Position numbers and translations under genes: made by a program. The notes beneath the pieces were generated by a model, which had not been told where the DNA came from, made no database searches, and worked only from the letters and a program-made list of their open reading frames with translations. A stretch of DNA of 64,000 nt from Arthrobacter stackebrandtii (GTDB lineage Bacteria; Actinomycetota; Actinomycetes; Actinomycetales; Micrococcaceae). The stretch spans positions 2,976,001 to 3,040,000 of the forward strand of contig NZ_JAGIOI010000001.1 of NCBI RefSeq assembly GCF_017876675.1. Direction: 5' to 3'. Below, piece by piece: positions 27,466 to 35,353 of the stretch. How positions within the stretch are numbered: the first letter of the stretch is position 1; each line of letters begins with the position of its first letter.

Positions 27466-27854
27466 GCGGGAAAACTGACCGCGAGCACCGTCAGTAGAAT
27501 GGCGGTGAACAGGCCCAGAATGAGTATGATCCAGCCAATGATGATGAAGATCTGCCCTGAGCTCACCACCCCGTCCAGGCGGAAGCGAGAAAAGTCTTTA
27601 GGGTCGAAGGCCACCGTCACGGCCGTTCCGGGCAGCAGCGGCAGGGACCTGGCGACGGCGCGGCCGCGCCGGAAGACGCCGTCGGGACTGCGCCATTCAT
27701 ACCTGGGCGGGCCGAAGGTTCCGGAGGGAACTGCAATGCCCTGCACCAGCGGCCATTTGCCGCTGCCCGGCTTGTAGAGGACGGTGCCGATGGTCAGGAA
27801 AACTGCCCCGAGCAGGAGCGGGATGGCTGCAAAAACTGGTATCCAGGGAGGCAT
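27462..27854 (-). CDS. DUF3592 membrane protein
   Basis: A 130-residue protein with an N-terminal membrane helix (IPVFAAIPLLLGAVFLTIGTVLY), a central beta domain (YEWRSPDGVFRRGRAV, LLPGTAVTVAFDPKD) and a C-terminal helix (IFIIIGWIILILGLFTAILLTVLAV). The centre matches DUF3592-type proteins, whose function is unknown. Confidence 0.7.
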   Translation of the reverse strand: MPPWIPVFAAIPLLLGAVFLTIGTVLYKPGSGKWPLVQGIAVPSGTFGPPRYEWRSPDGVFRRGRAVARSLPLLPGTAVTVAFDPKDFSRFRLDGVVSSGQIFIIIGWIILILGLFTAILLTVLAVSFPA

Positions 27855-27970
27855 CCACCCATGCTACCAATCGGCCTGCCGGAAGCCGGAAGCCGGACGC
27901 CTTGTGGGACCCGGCGCAGCCTGGGCCCGCCGGTGCCGGACATTCGCGCTGTTGGGAACAGCCGGGGCTG

Positions 27971-28732
27971 TCAGTCCGCGGAGTGCCCGCTCATCAGGGT
28001 GCCGCCGGTGAACTCAGCCACGGCACATCCCGGGTGCGTGCCCACCGAGGCCAGCCACAGCGAGGCCGCAACCTCATCGCCCAAAGTCAGGTGGCCGGCG
28101 TCGGCCATGTCCTGGGAAGGTCCCGCCAAACTCACCTGCCAGCCGGCGCCGAAAGGCGGGCGGCCCAGGACGGTGAGCTGCGTGTCCAGGCCGATGCCGA
28201 TGGATTCGAGGTGGCGCAGGAGCTCGGGGTCGTGGTCGCTGATGCGCGAGATGCGTCCGGTGTGGCCGGGGTCCAGCTCGTCAAGGCGGTGCGAGGGGGG
28301 CATGCTGATGCGGCCGGTGGCGTCGGGGATGGGGTCGCCGTGGGGGTCGCGGACGGGGTGGCCCAGCTTGGCGCTCATGCGCTCGATGAAGTGCTCGGAG
28401 ACGGCATGTTCCAGCTGTTCGGCTTCGTCGTGGACCTCGTCCCAGGTGTAGCCGAGCTCGCGGACCAGGTAGGTTTCCAGCAACCGGTGCCTGCGGACCA
28501 TGGACAGTGCGAGCCTCAGCCCCCGGGCTGTCAGGTGGATGGGGCTGTACGGCTGGTGGTCCACGAGGCCCTGGTCCTTGAGCTTGCGGACCATCTCCGA
28601 CACCGACGAGTTCGCGACGCCGAGCCGGGTGGCCAGCACGCTGGAGGTGATGGGCTTGTCCTGCCATTCGGTGTAGGCATAGATGACCTTCACATAGTCT
28701 TCGATGCTGGAGGAGGTGGCAGTCTGTTTCAC
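27971..28732 (-). CDS. mntR: DtxR-family manganese-dependent regulator
   Basis: A 253-residue repressor with the three-domain DtxR/IdeR layout: winged helix (residues about 5-65, ITSSVLATRLGVANSSVSEMVRKLKDQGLV), metal-binding dimer domain (MVRRHRLLETYLVRELGYTWDEVHDEAEQLEHAVSEHF contains the His/Glu ligands) and a C-terminal SH3/FeoA-like domain. It follows mntH by 17 bases, so it is autoregulated through the mntH promoter. The GTG at 28732 (reading MKQTATSSSIEDYV) is preferred over an earlier codon at 28777, which lies inside mntH. Manganese as the metal is inferred from the mntH linkage. Confidence 0.88.
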   Translation of the reverse strand: MKQTATSSSIEDYVKVIYAYTEWQDKPITSSVLATRLGVANSSVSEMVRKLKDQGLVDHQPYSPIHLTARGLRLALSMVRRHRLLETYLVRELGYTWDEVHDEAEQLEHAVSEHFIERMSAKLGHPVRDPHGDPIPDATGRISMPPSHRLDELDPGHTGRISRISDHDPELLRHLESIGIGLDTQLTVLGRPPFGAGWQVSLAGPSQDMADAGHLTLGDEVAASLWLASVGTHPGCAVAEFTGGTLMSGHSAD

Positions 28733-28749
28733 GTCCCCCAGCCTACCCG

Positions 28750-29997
28750 CTAGGCCTGCCCGGTGAAGGTCAGCCACAGCAGCAGGGCGTTCAGGGCCAC
28801 GATCAGGATGACGCTGGTGAGTGCGGCAAGGCGCAAGGGGAGCCCGTCGCGGTGTTCGCCCATGACCTTTTTGCTCGCTGTCAGGCGCAGCAGCGGGATC
28901 AGGGCGAACGGGATGCCGAAGCTGAGCACAATCTGGCTCACGATCAGCGCCCAGGTGGGGTCGATGCCGACGGAGAGCAGGATAATGGCCGGGATCAGGC
29001 TGACCACGCGCCGGGTCAGCAGCGGGATGCGGATGTGCAGCAGGCCGTTCATGATGGTGGCCCCGGCGTAGGCGCCCACCGAGGTTGATGCCAGTCCCGA
29101 CGCGAGCAAGCCCACTGCAAACACCACGCCCATGACCGGGCCCAGGCTGTCCACTATCGCTGTGTGCGCGCCCTCGATCGTGTCGGTTCCGGAGACCCCT
29201 CCCAGTGTTGACGCGGCCAGCAGCAGCATGCCGATGTTCACTGCGCCGGCCAGGATCAAGGCAAGGACGACGTCGAGCCTGGTCGCCTTGATGATCTTCC
29301 GAAGGCGCGCCGGGGTGCTTCGGGCGTCGGTGTGGCGGTCCTTGGCCAGCTGAGAGTGGAGGTAGATGGCGTGGGGCATGACGGTGGCACCAAGCATTCC
29401 GGCTGCGAGAAGGACGCTGTTGGCGCCGTCGAAGCGGGGGACGAGTCCGCCGGCGATGCCGGCCGGGTCCGGCGGGCTGAGGACCAGCCCGGCGAGGAAC
29501 CCGATGGTGATGATGACCAGCAGGAAGATGATGATGGACTCAAAATGCCGTTGGCCGTGGCGGTTCTGCACGCTCAGCAGGGCCATTGAGGTAACGCCGA
29601 CTATCAGGCCGCCCACGGGGAGCGGGAGCTGGAACAGCAGGTGCAGTGCGATGGCGCCGCCCACCACCTCGGCGAGGTCCGTTGCCATGGCCACCAGTTC
29701 GGCCTGCAGCCAGTAGAGGCGGCGGCTGCGTGTCTTGAGTCGCTGGCCCAGGTGTTCCGGAAGCGACTTGCCGGTCACCACGCCGAGTTTGGCCGACTGG
29801 TACTGCACCAGCATGGCCATGACGTTGGCCGTGACCAGCACCCACACGAGAAGGTAGCCGTACGTGGCGCCGGAGGTGAGGTTGGCGGCCACGTTGCCGG
29901 GATCAACATAGGCAATGGCGGCGACAAACGCGGGGCCCAGCAGCACGAGCCCGCCGCGGGGGCTCCGCAGCGGACGCTTCTTCAAGGTGTCGAGCAC
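28750..29997 (-). CDS. mntH: NRAMP-family divalent metal transporter
   Basis: A 415-residue proton-coupled Mn(II)/Fe(II) importer with eleven predicted helices. The metal-site motifs are present: DPGN in helix 1 (AIAYVDPGNVAANLTSGA) and MPHAIYLHSQL in helix 6. The GTG start follows AAGGA by 7 bases. First gene of a mntH-mntR operon with a promoter at 30044-30072 and an operator at 30012-30038. Confidence 0.95.
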   Translation of the reverse strand: MLDTLKKRPLRSPRGGLVLLGPAFVAAIAYVDPGNVAANLTSGATYGYLLVWVLVTANVMAMLVQYQSAKLGVVTGKSLPEHLGQRLKTRSRRLYWLQAELVAMATDLAEVVGGAIALHLLFQLPLPVGGLIVGVTSMALLSVQNRHGQRHFESIIIFLLVIITIGFLAGLVLSPPDPAGIAGGLVPRFDGANSVLLAAGMLGATVMPHAIYLHSQLAKDRHTDARSTPARLRKIIKATRLDVVLALILAGAVNIGMLLLAASTLGGVSGTDTIEGAHTAIVDSLGPVMGVVFAVGLLASGLASTSVGAYAGATIMNGLLHIRIPLLTRRVVSLIPAIILLSVGIDPTWALIVSQIVLSFGIPFALIPLLRLTASKKVMGEHRDGLPLRLAALTSVILIVALNALLLWLTFTGQA

Positions 29998-30011
29998 AAT
30001 CCATCCTTCGC

Positions 30012-30038
30012 TAAGCCTAAGTCAAATATTTAGGCTTA
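30012..30038 (-). promoter_or_regulatory. MntR/DtxR-type operator of mntH-mntR
   Basis: Perfect 9-base inverted repeat TAAGCCTAA/TTAGGCTTA with a 9-base AT-rich spacer. It lies directly downstream of the -10 element and covers the predicted transcription start, a position suited to repression by metal-bound MntR. Confidence 0.8.
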
Positions 30039-30043
30039 CCGAA

Positions 30044-30072
30044 ATCATAAGTGACGTGGCTGTGCTTGTCGA
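30044..30072 (-). promoter_or_regulatory. mntH promoter
   Basis: On the minus strand: -35 TCGACA (30072-30067), 17-base spacer, -10 TATGAT (30049-30044). Both hexamers are close to the housekeeping consensus. Confidence 0.75.
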
Positions 30073-30193
30073 GGTGACTCAGTTTCCCTGAGGTATTGCT
30101 ATGGGGAAACAAAGGTGGCGCTGGCGGGAGTTGGACCCGGGGCTGGGACCCCGCCGCCGGATGAGATGTGCTGCCCGGTGCCGTTGGACGGCG

Positions 30194-30976
30194 TCAGAGC
30201 TTGTGGCTGCGCCAAGTCTGGGCGAGATAGGGGAGCTCCAGTTCCTGGCCGTGCGCATGGCCCAGGTGTTCAAGCAAGTACCAAGCCAGATTGCCCATGA
30301 CCTTTTCGCGGGTGGCATCGGATGCCTTGAGGTAGTAGCTGCGTGACTTAGCCAGCTCCATGATCCCCTCCGGCGTCAGCGGCTGCGCCCACCGGGTGTT
30401 GTGTGCTTCCGGTGCCGAGAACTCGGGGCCAACCTCGGGGCGGAAGTCGGGCTTGTGCACGTCGCCCGCGTGCATGATCCGGGCGAGGCGGTGGACCCAC
30501 GGGAGGCTGACGTCGAGCTGGTTCCACACCAGCCCAAGGGTGCCGCCGGGCCGCAACACCCGTGCAATCTCGGTGCTGGCGGCCACTGGGTCGACCCAGT
30601 GCCAGGCCTGGGCCACCACCGCCAGGTCCGCCGATGCGCCGGGCAGGTCCAACTGTTCTGCAGTGCCGGTGACGGCCGTGACCTCTGGCAGGTTGGCCGT
30701 GAGCTGGGCGAGCATGTCGGTGGAAGGGTCGACGGCGGTAACGGTCCAGCCGCGTCCGGCCAGCAACTGCGTGTACTTTCCCGTGCCCGCACCAATGTCC
30801 AGGACATCGCGGACGGGGCCGGCCGTTTCCAGCAGCCAGTCCAGTGAATCGGCAGGGTAGCCGGGACGGACCTTGTGGTAATGGTCGCCGCCCTCAAGGA
30901 ACGCTGCAGCCATGTGCCTGCGCCGTTCCGCGTCGAAAACCGGTCCGCCCATGCCTGCCATGTCCACTCCCACCAA
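30194..30976 (-). CDS. Class I SAM-dependent methyltransferase
   Basis: A 260-residue methyltransferase. Motif I is VLDIGAGTGKYTQLLA (near residue 58), followed by VTAVDPSTDML, a motif IV-like ADLAVVAQAWHWVD and RVLRPGGTLGLVWNQ. The AQAWHW segment is common in a broad group of uncharacterised actinobacterial enzymes; the substrate is unknown. The TTG at 30976 has AGGAGG 7 bases upstream and is used here; an ATG at 30961 with GGGAG is an alternative. Confidence 0.82.
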   Translation of the reverse strand: MVGVDMAGMGGPVFDAERRRHMAAAFLEGGDHYHKVRPGYPADSLDWLLETAGPVRDVLDIGAGTGKYTQLLAGRGWTVTAVDPSTDMLAQLTANLPEVTAVTGTAEQLDLPGASADLAVVAQAWHWVDPVAASTEIARVLRPGGTLGLVWNQLDVSLPWVHRLARIMHAGDVHKPDFRPEVGPEFSAPEAHNTRWAQPLTPEGIMELAKSRSYYLKASDATREKVMGNLAWYLLEHLGHAHGQELELPYLAQTWRSHKL

Positions 30977-31066
30977 CGTTGTGCCTCCTGCTGCCGCTCA
31001 ACTTTACCGTGGGCAGGGCCGCCCCATCCCCATGAAGCCCGCAGCAATGGCATCAATCAATGCACG

Positions 31067-31236
31067 CGACGCCATCGCAGCAATGGCTGGATTTCTCGAA
31101 ACCCCATCGCAGTACGCAAGACGCAGTGCTTGGCTGTGGCACACCCCGCCGCACCGAGGTGCGACAGGGCTGGCCGAAAATCCGTCATTGGTGCGACAGG
31201 GATGGCCGAAAAGCGGTCATTGGTGCGATGGCGTCG
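31067..31236. repeat. Inverted and tandem repeat cluster with 32-bp period
   Basis: Two tandem 32-base units (31158-31189 and 31190-31221) of the form GGTGCGACAGGG-TGGCCGAAAA-CGTCATT, a partial third unit, and 13-base outer inverted arms CGACGCCATCGCA (31067-31079) and TGCGATGGCGTCG (31224-31236). A related 32-base unit occurs at 42019-42080. There are no unique spacers, so it is not a CRISPR array. It fills the gap between the methyltransferase and aminotransferase genes. Confidence 0.75.
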
Positions 31237-31252
31237 AAGGGAGGGGCGTGGA

Positions 31253-32680
31253 CTAGTCGGTGGCGCAGGGGGCTGCGCCGGCTGTCCCCGGGGTGTTGGG
31301 TGCCCAGTCGGGGTAGCTGCGGGTGTCGTTGGCGGGGACCCACCGGCCGGCGTCCACAACGTAATCCCAGCCGAGGCCGTCGCGCAGCAGTGCGGCCACG
31401 CCGTCGATCAGGCGCTGGGCATCCTCCAGCCGCGAGCCCACGCCGAAGCTGGCCCGCAGCGAACCGGCCGGCAGGCCCAGCCGGTTGAGCAGCGGGTGGG
31501 CGCAGAACTTGCCGTCGCGCACGCCCACACCGTGTTCGGCGGAGAGGTAGGCGGCGACCAGTCCGGCGTCGTATCCGGTGACCGAGAAGTTGACTACGCC
31601 GATGCTGCCGCAATCTGCGTAGTCGGCGCCGTCGTTGAACAACTCATGGACGCTGGCACCGTCGAGCGCGGCGAGCCCGTCCACCAGGTGCCTGCGAAGC
31701 TGCTGCTCGTGCTCGTGCCACTGCGCGGCGTCCAGCCCGGCGAGGACCTCGGCGGCCCGGGCCAGTGTGGCGGCGCCCAGCACGTTGGGGGAGCCGGCCT
31801 CGTGGCGGGCCGGTCCCTCGGTCCAGCTGGTCGACTCGAGGCGGACCTCCTTCACGGCGCCGCCGCCGGCCAGGTGCGGGGCCCCGGCGTCGAGCCAGTC
31901 GGGGCGGCCCACCAGGACGCCTGCACCAAAGGGGGCGTAGAGCTTGTGGCCGGAGAAAGCCAGGTAGTCGATGCCGCTCGAGGCCAGGTCGATGCGGCGG
32001 TGCGGGGCGAGTTGCGCGGCGTCAACCACGATCCGGGCGCCGTGCTTGTGCGCCAGCGCGGCAAGCTCGGCCACGGGCAGGACCTCGCCCGTGACATTGG
32101 AGGCGCCGGTGACGGCCAGCAGCACCACGTTCCCGGCGCGCAGCTGCGTTTCCACGCGGGCCAGGGTCGAGGCGATGGAGCCGGCGGCAACCACTGACCT
32201 GTGCGGGAGCGCCTGCCACGGGAGGAGGTTCGCGTGGTGCTCGATGTCCAGGTAGAGCACCTCACCGTGGGCGTTGGAGCGGCCCTCGGTGAAGCCGCGC
32301 TGCTTCAGGATGGATTCGACGCAGCCGGCCAGGAGGTTCAGGGAGTCGGTGGTGTTGCGCGTGAAAATGACGGTGTCGTCTGCGCGGGCGCCCACAAACT
32401 TGGCCACGATGGTGCGGGCGTTCTCGTACACCGAGGTGCTCACCTGGGAAGCGTATCCGGCCCCCCGGTGCACGCTGGCGTAGTAGGGCAGCACCTCATT
32501 CAGGTGTGCGGCCACCTCTTCCACGGCCGGGGCCGAGGCGGCGTAATCCAGGTTTGCATAGCGCACATGCCCGCCGGTGATGAGGGGCGCGGGCAGTTCC
32601 GCACCGACAACCGGCAGCAGGGGGTCGGCGGCAAGTCCGGACAATTTCAGGGTGGCTGATTCCAACAGGGCAGAGCTCAT
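31253..32680 (-). CDS. Class V (cysteine desulfurase-like) PLP aminotransferase
   Basis: A 475-residue fold-type I PLP enzyme related to SufS/IscS and Csd. Conserved regions: YANLDYAASAP at the N-terminus, VIFTRNTTDSLNLLA, DIEHHANLLPW, VVDAAQLAPHRRID (PLP Asp and Gln/His) and DYLAFSGHKLYAPFGAGVL with the Schiff-base Lys. A C-terminal segment has GVRDGKFCAHPLL with a Cys in the position of the desulfurase active-site loop. Expression appears controlled by the SAM-IV riboswitch just upstream, which suggests a role in sulfur, cysteine or methionine metabolism. The ATG at 32680 follows AAGGA, which sits in a hairpin. Confidence 0.85.
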   Translation of the reverse strand: MSSALLESATLKLSGLAADPLLPVVGAELPAPLITGGHVRYANLDYAASAPAVEEVAAHLNEVLPYYASVHRGAGYASQVSTSVYENARTIVAKFVGARADDTVIFTRNTTDSLNLLAGCVESILKQRGFTEGRSNAHGEVLYLDIEHHANLLPWQALPHRSVVAAGSIASTLARVETQLRAGNVVLLAVTGASNVTGEVLPVAELAALAHKHGARIVVDAAQLAPHRRIDLASSGIDYLAFSGHKLYAPFGAGVLVGRPDWLDAGAPHLAGGGAVKEVRLESTSWTEGPARHEAGSPNVLGAATLARAAEVLAGLDAAQWHEHEQQLRRHLVDGLAALDGASVHELFNDGADYADCGSIGVVNFSVTGYDAGLVAAYLSAEHGVGVRDGKFCAHPLLNRLGLPAGSLRASFGVGSRLEDAQRLIDGVAALLRDGLGWDYVVDAGRWVPANDTRSYPDWAPNTPGTAGAAPCATD

Positions 32681-32687
32681 GAGTAGT

Positions 32688-32702
32688 TCCTTCGACGAAG
32701 GA
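32688..32702 (-). promoter_or_regulatory. Hairpin that hides the ribosome binding site
   Basis: The palindrome TCCTTCGTCGAAGGA (minus strand) contains the AAGGA Shine-Dalgarno sequence of the aminotransferase gene in its right arm, 8 bases before the ATG. It is the likely expression platform of the riboswitch, acting on translation. Confidence 0.6.
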
Positions 32703-32734
32703 CCCTTGGGTGCCAAGGAGTCCGCGCTTGCCAA

Positions 32735-32836
32735 GACCGCTCCGGCCTGGCCAGGTCGTCACCCGGGGCACCCCGCCGCGAAAGGAGGGTTGCCGGCCAG
32801 CAAACCGGGGTTTAGCGCTGGCACTCGTGACCTATG
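32735..32836 (-). ncRNA. SAM-IV riboswitch
   Basis: The minus strand from about 32832 carries the conserved SAM-IV pieces in order: GGTCACGAGTGCCAGCG, CCCCGGTTTGCTGGCCGGCA, ACCCTCC, GCGGGGTGCCCCGGGTGACG and ACC closing the first stem with GGT. These match the actinobacterial SAM-IV aptamer, which turns genes off when S-adenosylmethionine is abundant. A -10 like element TAATCT (32848-32843) lies just upstream with a weak -35. Confidence 0.9.
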
Positions 32837-32923
32837 CACAAGAGATTAGCCCAACTTTTTGACATGTGCATTTGTTACGCCGTGTGTCGTCACCTGGCCT
32901 GGCCGCGGCGCAGGGCAACGAAC

Positions 32924-32955
32924 AAGTGCGACGGCGGGAGTCCGCCGTCGCACTT
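32924..32955 (-). terminator. Terminator of the hisN operon
   Basis: Perfect 14-base arms AAGTGCGACGGCGG/CCGCCGTCGCACTT with a 4-base loop, 41 bases after the hisN stop. Confidence 0.85.
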
Positions 32956-32996
32956 AACCCACCTGTGCTTCTACCTGGTTGGGGAGGGTGTGGGCA

Positions 32997-33812
32997 TCAG
33001 CTGAGGAGGTCGTCCCAGCTGGGGTTCAGGCGCTGCAGCACCTCCGTGTGCAGGATGGAGTTGGTGGCCAGGGCGTTGCCGCCGTAGGGGCCGTCGACGC
33101 CGTCGAGCGAGGTGAAACGGCCGCCGGCCTCCTGCACGATCGGGACCAGGGCGGCCATGTCGTAGAGGTTGAGCTCCGGCTCGCAGGCAATGTCCACGCT
33201 GCCCTCGGCGACCATGCAGTACGACCAGAAGTCGCCGTACGCGCGGGTGCGCCAGACGTCGTCGGTCAGTGCGATGAAGTCATCGCGGTTGCCGCGCTCC
33301 TTCCATCCGGTCATGGAGGAATATGACATGGAGGCGTCCTTGAGCTCCGTGACGTTGGAGACGCGGATGCGGGTGGCGGAGGCGAGGGACTTGCCCATGT
33401 AGGCGCCGGTGCCCTGGGCCGCCCACCAGCGCTTGCCCAGTGCGGGTGCGCTGACGAGCCCAACAACGGGAACGCCGTCGTCCACGAGTGCGATCAGCGT
33501 GGCCCAGACGGGGACGCCGCGGACAAAGTTCTTGGTGCCGTCGATGGGGTCGATGATCCAGCGGCGCGTGCCGTGCCCGCTGCTGCCGAACTCCTCGCCC
33601 AGGACGGCGTCGCGCGGGCGGACGCGGGCGAGCTGGCTGCGGATGGATTCCTCGGCGGCCTTGTCGGCGTCCGTGACCGGGGTCAGGTCCGGCTTGGTTT
33701 CGATGGCCAGGTCGAGGGCCTTGAAGCGGGACATGGTCAGGGAATCCACGCTGTCCGCGAGCACGTGGGCGAGGCGGAGGTCGTCGTTGTACGTCTGGGG
33801 TTCGATGGTCAT
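32997..33812 (-). CDS. hisN: Histidinol-phosphatase, inositol monophosphatase family
   Basis: A 271-residue Mg-dependent phosphatase. Metal-site motifs are GEEFG (near residue 70), [19 protein letters not shown] and the C-terminal [16 protein letters not shown]. This subgroup (HisN) does the dephosphorylation of histidinol phosphate in actinobacteria; inositol phosphatase activity is the alternative. The ATG at 33812 is chosen by family alignment. There is no ribosome site but a TAGCGT element lies about 9 bases upstream, so a leaderless transcript is possible. Confidence 0.85.
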   Translation of the reverse strand: MTIEPQTYNDDLRLAHVLADSVDSLTMSRFKALDLAIETKPDLTPVTDADKAAEESIRSQLARVRPRDAVLGEEFGSSGHGTRRWIIDPIDGTKNFVRGVPVWATLIALVDDGVPVVGLVSAPALGKRWWAAQGTGAYMGKSLASATRIRVSNVTELKDASMSYSSMTGWKERGNRDDFIALTDDVWRTRAYGDFWSYCMVAEGSVDIACEPELNLYDMAALVPIVQEAGGRFTSLDGVDGPYGGNALATNSILHTEVLQRLNPSWDDLLS

Positions 33813-33892
33813 GGTGATTACGCTATCGCGGATTGGGCCCGGGTTCGGGCAGGGCCACTCCCCAACGACCTTATGCGCAGCGACGGGCCGGC

Positions 33893-34027
33893 ACCGTGCG
33901 CATGGCCAAGCCCGTGTTTGGGTATGCGCAAGATTCACCTCCCAACGTGGCGCCAGTGAAGGAGCTGCGCCCGATGCCACCCCGAACCGTGCGCATGGCC
34001 AAAGCCGTGTTTGGGTATGCGCCAGAT
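33893..34027. repeat. Duplicated hairpin element
   Basis: Two copies about 93 bases apart share ACCGTGCGCATGGCCAA and GCCCGTGTTTGGGTATGCGC-type sequence. In each, GCGCAT and ATGCGC arms face each other across a 20-base loop. Partial third matches flank them (for example CAACTGTGCGCAT near 34036). Confidence 0.7.
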
Positions 34028-34132
34028 GGCCACCCAACTGTGCGCATAGGACCCAAGGGAGGGGCTTTGACCGCGGCCTGCCGTTGACCACGGCCCTGCC
34101 TGCGCAAGCTGGTCCGTGACGGACTCCCGCTC

Positions 34133-34163
34133 CTGCGCGTGGTTTGGGCACAACCACGCGCAG
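34133..34163. repeat. Perfect 12-bp inverted repeat
   Basis: CTGCGCGTGGTT and AACCACGCGCAG flank a 7-base loop. On the minus strand it lies 70-100 bases downstream of the rsgA stop and could end transcription, or attenuate it before hisN. Confidence 0.7.
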
Positions 34164-34230
34164 CCCAAGAGTGGCGCATCGTTTGTCCGTGACCGAGCGC
34201 AGGAGCAGGGCGGGCCGGGCGCCGTCGGGG

Positions 34231-35349
34231 TCAGTCGGTGACGCCGAGCTCCTTCTCAGCCGCGCGGCCTTCGGTGCGGTCGCTGGTGCCGAGGAGGCGG
34301 CGCAGCGACGCCAGGCGGGCCGGGCCGGCGTCGCCCGCGCTTCCCTCGGCAACCCACGGATCCAGTCCGCAGTTCACGGCGGCGCTGTCATGCTTGCAGC
34401 CGCGTTCGCAGTTCTCGGCGCCCGGGGCCAGGTCCGGGAAGGCCTGCAGGATCCGGTCGGCGTCAACATGCGCCAAGCCGAAGGATCGGATGCCGGGGGT
34501 GTCGATGATCCAAGACCCCGGCAGGCCGTCCTGCAGCTGCAGCGCCAGCGCGGACGAGGACGTGTGCCGCCCGCGGCCGGTGACGGCATTGACGCCGCCG
34601 GTGGCGCGCTGGGAACCTGTCAGGGCGTTGACCATGGTGGACTTGCCGACGCCGGAGTGCCCCACCAGCACGGAAACCTTCCCATCGAGATAGCCGTGCA
34701 GCTGCTCGACGGCGCCCCCGGCCAGGAGGGCGGAGTCGCCGTCGTCGGAGCGGGCGTCAATGCCGGAGGCGCCGTCCGCGGCCGTGCGGCTGATGATGAC
34801 CGTCATGTCCAGGTGCTCGTAGTTGGCGAGCAGCTCGGCGGGGTCCTTGATGTCCGTCTTGGTGATCAGCAGCAGCGGCTCGATGCCGGAATCGTAGGCG
34901 GCCACGAGGGCGCGGTCGATGAAGCCGGTGCGCGGCTCCGGGTTGGCGGCGGCCACCACGATGACCAGCTGGTCGGCGTTGGCCACCACCACCCGCTCCA
35001 CGGGGTCGGTGTCGTCGGCGCTGCGGCGCAGCAGCGTGCGGCGCTCCTCGACCCGGACCAGCCGGGCCAGGGTGTCGGGCTTGCCGGAGGTGTCCCCGAC
35101 GAGCGCCACAAAGTCGCCGGCCACCACGGGGTTGCGCCGCAGTTCCCTGGCCCGGGCGGCGATCAGGGTGCGCTCGGTGGACAAGTCCTCGTCGACGATG
35201 GCGGTGTAGCGCCCCCGGTCCACCGTGATGATCCGGCCAATAACCGCGTCGTCATGGGCGGGCCGGTCCTTGGTTCGCGGCCGGCTGCCCTTCTTGTTGG
35301 CCCGGACGCGGACATCGGATTCGTCCCAGTTGCTGTAATCTCGTGCCAT
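34231..35349 (-). CDS. rsgA: Ribosome small-subunit GTPase RsgA
   Basis: A late 30S assembly GTPase of about 372 residues with the circular permutation typical of the family: G4 ITKTD precedes G1 GHSGVGKST and G3 IIDTPG. An N-terminal OB-like domain and the C-terminal zinc region ([14 protein letters not shown]) are present. The ATG at 35349 gives [16 protein letters not shown], the usual basic start. It lies 4 bases downstream of aroA, so the genes form an operon. Confidence 0.93.
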   Translation of the reverse strand: MARDYSNWDESDVRVRANKKGSRPRTKDRPAHDDAVIGRIITVDRGRYTAIVDEDLSTERTLIAARARELRRNPVVAGDFVALVGDTSGKPDTLARLVRVEERRTLLRRSADDTDPVERVVVANADQLVIVVAAANPEPRTGFIDRALVAAYDSGIEPLLLITKTDIKDPAELLANYEHLDMTVIISRTAADGASGIDARSDDGDSALLAGGAVEQLHGYLDGKVSVLVGHSGVGKSTMVNALTGSQRATGGVNAVTGRGRHTSSSALALQLQDGLPGSWIIDTPGIRSFGLAHVDADRILQAFPDLAPGAENCERGCKHDSAAVNCGLDPWVAEGSAGDAGPARLASLRRLLGTSDRTEGRAAEKELGVTD

Positions 35350-35353
35350 GCGC

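Larger units (their letters stand above)
33813..34230. other. Gene-free gap with repeated hairpin elements between rsgA and hisN
   Basis: No gene. It holds two copies of a 42-base element (33893-33932 and 33986-34027) and, further right, a 12-base-arm hairpin (34133-34163). The open frame that reaches across the gap from hisN has the low-complexity look of translated repeats. Confidence 0.6.

Noticed and set aside
31158-31221. Tandem 32-bp repeats considered as a CRISPR array
   Set aside because: The units are contiguous with no unique spacers and no cas gene is nearby.
33813-34352. N-terminal extension of hisN across the repeat gap
   Set aside because: The translated sequence is a repeat (LAHTQTR...WPCAR twice) and the enzyme is complete from the ATG at 33812.
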